A stretch of DNA of 19,717 bases, taken from contig ONSE01000007.1 in NCBI GenBank assembly GCA_900320415.1, positions 1 to 19,717 on the forward strand, in the 5' to 3' direction. Source of the stretch: an uncultured Eubacteriales bacterium (GTDB lineage: Bacteria; Bacillota; Clostridia; Oscillospirales; Acutalibacteraceae). A model generated the notes under the pieces. The model did not search any database. It saw only the letters and a list, made by a program, of their open reading frames with translations, and had not been told where the DNA came from. Shown piece after piece: positions 15,489-19,717 of the stretch. Every line of letters starts with the position of its first letter. The stretch's first letter is position 1. The translations under genes were made by a program, and so were the position numbers.

Positions 15489-16913
15489 TTGAAAAAGCTG
15501 TTCAAGCTCAGAAACGTGCTGATTGCCATTGCCTTTACCGTGTTTTTGCTGCTGGTAAAGGATAACATGGGCACCGTCTGGGGAATTCTCGGCAATATCC
15601 TCGGGATCCTGACGCCGTTTATGCTCGGTTTCCTGATTGCGTATATCCTGAATTTCCCGTATAAGTTTTTTTACACCAAGGTTTTCCGAAAGATGGGTAC
15701 CAAGCGGCAGTTCTGGCTGAGCCTCAAAAAACCGCTCTCGGTGATCTGCACCTATATCATCTTTGCCGCGGTGGTCGCGGCGTTGATCGGGATCGTCGTG
15801 CCGCAGATCGCCGCCAACGTCAGGACGCTGTATGACAATATGCCGAAGTACCTGCAAACCGCCTACAACTATGTCAACAGCGTGTATGAATTCCTGAATA
15901 CTCACCTCCACACCAACTTCAGTCTCGACGCAACGGTGGCGGAGCTACAGTCGAGAATCATGAAGTTTGTCACCAACCTCGATTTCACGGCGACGGCGGA
16001 CGCGACAAAGAATGTCCTCGGCGTGGTGGGAAATATCCTGACCAACACCGCCTCGGGCATCTACACCTTCCTGATGGCGCTGATCATTTCCATCTATTTT
16101 CTCGCCTCCAAGCAGGAGCTGTGCCGCCAGGTCAAGCGACTCGCGGTCGCGTTCATCCCCATGAAGCACCTGCCGCGTATCTATGAGATCATTGACGTCA
16201 CTGATACAAAGTGCGGCCGTTTTCTGGTGGGCGACATTCTCGACGCCGGTCTGATCGGTATTCTCATCTATATCGTCATGTCGGTGTTCCACCTGCCCTA
16301 CGCTCCGATGATCGCGGTGCTCGTGGGGGTGACCAATATCATTCCGTTTTTCGGTCCTTTCATCGGCGGCATTCCCAGCGCGCTCATCCTGTTCCTGGTT
16401 GACCCGATGGATATGGTGTGGTTCGTCATCATTCTGGTGGTCATCCAGCAGCTCGACGGCAACATCTTCAAGCCGAAGATCATCGGCAACCAGCTCGGAA
16501 TCTCCAGCTTCTGGGTACTGTTCAGCGTCGTTGTCGGCGGCGCCATGTTCGGACTGCCCGGCTTCATTCTCGGCACGCCAATCTACGCTGCGATCTATAC
16601 CCTGATCGGCAAAAAGGTGCGGAACAGCATCGAGAGCAAGGGCAAGCTCGCGCAGGAGGCGTTGGATTTTGACGTTCTCAACTACACCAAAATCGCCGAG
16701 GAGCAAAAGAGACTCCGCGCTGAAAAGGAGCAGGAGCAGATGGAGAAGCTGAAAAAGCGTCTGCACCTCAGCAAGTTCCTGGACAAGGCCGAAAACAACG
16801 GCGAAGAGGACAGCGAAGCGGACGGGGAGGAGATGTCGGAGGATAACGGCGAAGCCTCCGTTTCGGAAAACAAAGAAGAAAAGACGGACAGATTCAAAAA
16901 GAATATCAGATAA
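15489..16913 (+). CDS. AI-2E transporter (PerM/YdiK/YtvI) family membrane protein
   Basis: This family holds polytopic membrane proteins with varied or unknown roles: autoinducer-2 export, proton/sodium antiport, or sporulation (YtvI). The 474-residue product has two N-terminal membrane helices (about 8-50), a further helix near 75-100, a soluble segment of about 100 residues (NVRTLYDNMPKYLQTAYNYV...), then a cluster of helices from about 185 to 375. The family core LVGVTNIIPFFGPFIGGIPSALI and DGNIFKPKIIGNQLGISSFWVLFSVVVGG is clear. An unusual tail of about 85 residues follows, first mixed-charge helical (EEQKRLRAEKEQEQMEKLKKRL), then strongly acidic, ending in a basic patch. Start TTG 15489 is 20 bases after polC. 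Substrate cannot be named. Confidence 0.9.
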   Translation: MKKLFKLRNVLIAIAFTVFLLLVKDNMGTVWGILGNILGILTPFMLGFLIAYILNFPYKFFYTKVFRKMGTKRQFWLSLKKPLSVICTYIIFAAVVAALIGIVVPQIAANVRTLYDNMPKYLQTAYNYVNSVYEFLNTHLHTNFSLDATVAELQSRIMKFVTNLDFTATADATKNVLGVVGNILTNTASGIYTFLMALIISIYFLASKQELCRQVKRLAVAFIPMKHLPRIYEIIDVTDTKCGRFLVGDILDAGLIGILIYIVMSVFHLPYAPMIAVLVGVTNIIPFFGPFIGGIPSALILFLVDPMDMVWFVIILVVIQQLDGNIFKPKIIGNQLGISSFWVLFSVVVGGAMFGLPGFILGTPIYAAIYTLIGKKVRNSIESKGKLAQEALDFDVLNYTKIAEEQKRLRAEKEQEQMEKLKKRLHLSKFLDKAENNGEEDSEADGEEMSEDNGEASVSENKEEKTDRFKKNIR

Positions 16914-16931
16914 TTGACAAATGACAAAACG

Positions 16932-16960
16932 CCGCACAGCCGTAGGAGAGGGCTGTGCGG
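16932..16960. terminator. Strong hairpin ending the housekeeping run
   Basis: CCGCACAGCC (16932-16941) and GGCTGTGCGG (16951-16960) form a perfect 10-bp stem with a 9-nt loop. The plus-strand tail, TATTGCCTT, is poor in T, while on the minus strand the stem is followed by CGTTTTG. It is probably the operon end for polC and the AI-2E gene, though not a textbook rho-independent terminator on the plus strand. Confidence 0.65.
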
Positions 16961-16967
16961 TATTGCC

Positions 16968-16996
16968 TTGACAGAAGGCTTTTAATATGTTAATAT
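16968..16996 (+). promoter_or_regulatory. Sigma-A promoter of the his operon
   Basis: TTGACA (16968-16973), a 17-bp spacer and TAATAT (16991-16996) fit a sigma-A promoter with a weaker -10 box. An alternative -10, TATAGT (16994-16999), has a 20-bp spacing and is less likely. The -35 begins 8 bases after the upstream hairpin. Confidence 0.75.
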
Positions 16997-17011
16997 AGTA
17001 GCGCGTTACTA
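16996..17011. promoter_or_regulatory. Candidate operator palindrome at the his transcription start
   Basis: TAGTAGCG followed directly by CGTTACTA is a 16-bp inverted repeat matching at 7 of 8 positions per half. It overlaps the last base of the -10 box and the expected +1 site, a position where a bound repressor would block transcription. Predicted his regulators of the TrpR superfamily exist in Firmicutes, but linking this site to one is inference. Confidence 0.55.
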
Positions 17012-17038
17012 CACTAAAGCATAGAATAAGAGGAAGTT

Positions 17039-18208
17039 ATGAAGAAATACTTAAAAATTACCCCCGAAGGCACCAAGGATTTTCTGTTCGCGGAGTGTTC
17101 GGCGATGGACGACATCTGCGGCAAGATCGAAAAGGTTTTTGTGACCCGCGGCTTCAAGAGGGTTATCACCCCGGGCATTGAGTTCTACGACGTGTTTTCC
17201 GTGCCGTGCAGCGGCATTTCCCAGGAGGAGATGTTCAAGTTCAGCGACAACAAGGGCAGACTGATGGTAGCCCGTCCCGACACCACGCTGCCGATCGCCC
17301 GCATGGTGTCCTCGAGGCTGAAAAACAGCCTGCTGCCGGTCAGACTCTATTACAAGCAGGCGGTATACCGCAACCAGCCCACCCTGACGGGAAGACGCAC
17401 CGAGCTCATGCAGATGGGCGTTGAGCTGCTGGGCGTAAAGGGGCTGAGGGCCGATTTGGAGATACTCACCACCGCTATCAGCGCGATCTCGTCGGTAGCC
17501 GACGATTTCCGCATTGAGCTGGGACACGCCGAGGTCTTTGACGCGCTCTCGGACGGCCTCGAAATCGACGAAGAATACAAGGAGAAAATCCGCATTTCCA
17601 TAGAAAGCAAGAACTATTCCGCGCTCAACAACCTGCTCGACAAGCTCGATCCCGGAAAGGCGGTCGCGGCGATCCGCAGGCTGCCCTCTCTCTTCGGCGG
17701 CGAGGAGGTCATCACGGAGGCGGCGCAAATCTGCGAGGGCACCAAAGCGCAGGCGGCGCTGGAATATTTACATACACTCTATCAGAATCTTTCGGCCCTC
17801 GGACTGGGCGACAAGGTGATCATCGACCTCGGACTGGTGCAGCGCAACGATTACTACACGGGCTTTGTGTTCGCGGGCTACATCAACGGCATCGGCGACG
17901 CCGTCATCACAGGAGGCAGATATGACGAGCTTCTTTCCGAGTTCGGCGCTTCCATGGGCGCGGCGGGCTTCGCGATCGACACAGACGCCGTTACCATTCT
18001 GCGTCTGACGGACGAGTCTGTCAGCTACTCCGACAACCCCGACGTTCTCGTTTTTGCCGAGGACGGCAGAGAGATGGAGGCGATCGCGAAGGTCGCGCAG
18101 CTCCGTCAGGAGGGCAGGAAGGCGCAGTTCAGCGTGCTCCCCACCCTCGCGGAAACCGAAGCCTTTGCCAAGAGCAGGGGAATCGCCGAAGTCATCAAGG
18201 TAGGATAA
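17039..18208 (+). CDS. hisZ: ATP phosphoribosyltransferase regulatory subunit
   Basis: HisZ is a catalytically dead histidyl-tRNA synthetase paralogue that assembles with short HisG and is needed for its activity and histidine feedback. The 389-residue product has the class II synthetase fold: GTKDFLFAE near the start, RPDTTLPIAR, RLYYKQAVYRNQPTLTGRRTELMQMGVELLG, and DYYTGFVFAGYINGIGDAVITGGRYDELLSEFG. In true HisRS the loop before DYYTG reads R-G-L-(D/E)-YY with an essential Arg; here it is V267-Q-R-N-D-Y-Y, which fits a non-synthetase role. A shortened C-terminal domain follows. The neighbouring short hisG confirms the call. ATG 17039 has AGGAAG close upstream and lies about 35 nt after the presumed transcription start. 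Confidence 0.93.
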   Translation: MKKYLKITPEGTKDFLFAECSAMDDICGKIEKVFVTRGFKRVITPGIEFYDVFSVPCSGISQEEMFKFSDNKGRLMVARPDTTLPIARMVSSRLKNSLLPVRLYYKQAVYRNQPTLTGRRTELMQMGVELLGVKGLRADLEILTTAISAISSVADDFRIELGHAEVFDALSDGLEIDEEYKEKIRISIESKNYSALNNLLDKLDPGKAVAAIRRLPSLFGGEEVITEAAQICEGTKAQAALEYLHTLYQNLSALGLGDKVIIDLGLVQRNDYYTGFVFAGYINGIGDAVITGGRYDELLSEFGASMGAAGFAIDTDAVTILRLTDESVSYSDNPDVLVFAEDGREMEAIAKVAQLRQEGRKAQFSVLPTLAETEAFAKSRGIAEVIKVG

Positions 18209-18223
18209 CCGAAAGGAAGCTAT

Positions 18224-18853
18224 ATGAAACCATTGAGAATCGCCCTGACCAAGGGCAGACTGGAAAAAACCACCGTCGAGCTGCTGGAGAAAATCGGCTA
18301 CAACTGCGACGAGATCCGCAACAAGGGCAGAAAGCTGATACTGCCCGTCGGCGACAACGACTTCGAGGTTGTCCTCGCGAAGGCGGCGGACGTGATCACC
18401 TATGTGGAGCACGGCGTCTGTGATCTCGGCGTGGTGGGAAAGGATACCATTCTTGAGAACGGCAGCTCCTTCTATGAGCTGCTCGACCTCGGCTTCGGCA
18501 AATGCCGCTTTGCCCTTGCCACCAGGAAGGATTTTGATTTTTACAGCGGCTACAACACCAAAACGATCGCCACCAAGTATCCGAAGGTGACGCGCGCCTT
18601 TTTTGACGACAAGGATATGGATGTGCGCATTATCAAGATAGAAGGCTCCGTAGAGCTTGCCCCTTTGGTGGGACTCTCCGACGGCATTGTGGATATCGTC
18701 GAGACAGGCTCCACCCTCAAGGCAAACGGCCTTGAGGTCATCGAGTGGGTGACGGACATCTCGGCGCGGCTGATTGCCAACACAGCGAGCCTGAAGCTGA
18801 GAAAGAAAGAAATAGAAGCATTACAGAAGAAATTGGAGGCAGTCACACAATGA
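18224..18853 (+). CDS. hisG: ATP phosphoribosyltransferase, short-form catalytic subunit
   Basis: HisG joins ATP and PRPP to give phosphoribosyl-ATP, the first and feedback-controlled step of histidine synthesis. The 209-residue product is the short form, which lacks the C-terminal ACT-like regulatory domain of about 80 residues and depends on HisZ, encoded 15 bases upstream. Motifs: LRIALTKGRLEKTTVELLEKIGY at the start, VEHGVCDLGVVGKDTILE, and the PRPP-binding block GLSDGIVDIVETGSTLKANGL. AAAGGAAG lies just upstream of ATG 18224. Its stop overlaps the hisD start by 4 bases (ATGA), showing translational coupling. Confidence 0.97.
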   Translation: MKPLRIALTKGRLEKTTVELLEKIGYNCDEIRNKGRKLILPVGDNDFEVVLAKAADVITYVEHGVCDLGVVGKDTILENGSSFYELLDLGFGKCRFALATRKDFDFYSGYNTKTIATKYPKVTRAFFDDKDMDVRIIKIEGSVELAPLVGLSDGIVDIVETGSTLKANGLEVIEWVTDISARLIANTASLKLRKKEIEALQKKLEAVTQ

Positions 18854-19717
18854 TTACCACAGTCAAGGCTGACGGCGTACAGGAGTACGCCTTTATCGAG
18901 ACGCTCAAGAAGAGAGCGCAGAACTCCGACAAAAACGTGATCCCCGTGGTTTCGGAGATCCTCGAAAACGTCCGTGAAAACGGCGACGAGGCGGTGCGTG
19001 AGTACACCGTGAAGTTTGACGGCAAGGCTCCCGAAAGAACCGAAATCTCGGCGGAGGAGATCGAGAGCATCGTATCGCTCTGCGATCCCGCGCTGCTCAA
19101 GACCTTAGAGAGGGCGGCGAAGAATATCGCCGACTTCCACCAAAGACAGGTGCAGCAGAGCTGGCTGACCACCAAGGACAACGGCGTCATTATGGGACAG
19201 CGCGTGCGCGGTCTCAAGCGCGTCGGCATCTATGTGCCGGGCGGCACGGCGGTGCTCCCGTCCTCTGTTCTGATGAATGCCATTCCCGCCAAGCTCGCGG
19301 GCGTGGAGGAGCTGATCATGGCAACGCCGCCGCAGAAGGACGGCAAGCCCAATCCGAATATCGTCGCGGCGGCAAAGCTCGCGGGCGTTGACCGTATGTT
19401 CCTCATGGGAGGAGCGCAGGCGGTCGCGGCGCTCGCCTACGGCACCGAGACCGTTCCCAAGGTAGACAAGATCGTCGGTCCCGGCAACATCTTTGTCGCC
19501 ACGGCAAAGAAGCTGCTGTTCGGAACGGTGGATATCGACATGATTGCCGGCCCCAGCGAGATCCTGATCATCGCGGATAAGTCCGCGGACCCGAAGTTCC
19601 TCGCCGCCGATCTGATGAGCCAGGCAGAGCACGACAGACTGGCTTCTTCTATCCTGCTGACCGACTGTGAGGAGCTCGCCGAGCAGACAAAGGCGGAGCT
19701 TGCCCGTCAGGTGGAAA
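18850..19717 (+). CDS. hisD: Histidinol dehydrogenase, 3' end cut by window edge
   Basis: HisD carries out the last two steps of histidine synthesis, oxidising histidinol to histidine with two NAD+ and a zinc ion. 289 codons are visible; about 140 more are expected beyond the edge. Seen are GVIMGQRVRGLKRVGIYVPGGTAVLPSSVLMNAIPAKLAGV, FLMGGAQAVAALAYGTETVPKVDKIVGPGN, DIDMIAGPSEILIIAD, and LMSQAEHD with zinc ligands Q258 and H261 (Q259 and H262 in E. coli). The other two zinc ligands and the catalytic Glu-His pair should lie past the window. ATG 18850 overlaps the hisG stop and has GGAGG (18835-18839) inside hisG. Confidence 0.97.
   Translation, partial: MITTVKADGVQEYAFIETLKKRAQNSDKNVIPVVSEILENVRENGDEAVREYTVKFDGKAPERTEISAEEIESIVSLCDPALLKTLERAAKNIADFHQRQVQQSWLTTKDNGVIMGQRVRGLKRVGIYVPGGTAVLPSSVLMNAIPAKLAGVEELIMATPPQKDGKPNPNIVAAAKLAGVDRMFLMGGAQAVAALAYGTETVPKVDKIVGPGNIFVATAKKLLFGTVDIDMIAGPSEILIIADKSADPKFLAADLMSQAEHDRLASSILLTDCEELAEQTKAELARQVE

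Noticed and set aside
16942..17038. T-box or his leader-peptide attenuator before hisZ
   Set aside because: The leader after the -10 box is about 35 nt, with no room for T-box helices, no run of His codons and no terminator pair.
17039..18208. hisS (histidyl-tRNA synthetase) instead of hisZ
   Set aside because: The HisRS loop R-G-L-x-YY is replaced by V-Q-R-N-D-YY, and the gene sits directly before a short hisG, the hallmark of hisZ.

Overview
The window reads as chromosomal DNA of a fairly GC-rich Gram-positive Clostridia-type Firmicute, most likely near the Ruminococcaceae/Oscillospiraceae. The main support is a Gram-positive PolC replicative polymerase, a short-form HisG with HisZ, purine-rich Shine-Dalgarno sites, consensus sigma-A promoters and a secreted, membrane-anchored protein with a cohesin-like domain. 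The taxonomic placement is inference; no 16S or other marker comparison could be made.

Region 1 (1-1105). A cation diffusion facilitator (CDF) metal exporter on the minus strand runs off the left edge. Its leader carries a near-perfect sigma-A promoter, then an RNA that matches the NiCo (czcD) riboswitch, whose last strand is shared with an intrinsic terminator. A second consensus promoter fires in the opposite direction 52 bp away.

Region 2 (1106-1918). One secreted protein has a signal peptide, a cohesin-like beta domain, a low-complexity linker and a C-terminal membrane anchor.

Region 3 (2006-4367). This is a complete polar amino acid ABC importer: lipoprotein receptor, permease and ATPase. 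A hairpin after the receptor gene probably sets receptor excess, and a strong terminator closes the operon.

Region 4 (4424-16960). A long co-directional housekeeping run with its own promoter: pyrH, frr, uppS, cdsA, dxr, rseP, ispG, polC and an AI-2E-family membrane protein. It joins UMP phosphorylation, ribosome recycling, undecaprenyl and CDP-diacylglycerol lipid precursors, two MEP isoprenoid steps (dxr and ispG, which feed uppS), site-2 intramembrane proteolysis and chromosome replication. rpsB-tsf do not precede pyrH, and proS does not lie between ispG and polC.

Region 5 (16961-19717). A histidine biosynthesis operon hisZ-hisG-hisD (hisD cut by the right edge) has its own promoter and a near-perfect palindrome at the expected transcription start, a candidate operator.

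No tRNA, rRNA, CRISPR, insertion sequence or phage gene was seen. Most of the window is ordinary core genome. The points most worth a second look are the metal riboswitch, the cohesin-like anchor protein, the his palindrome and an unusual helical insertion in the RseP PDZ region.
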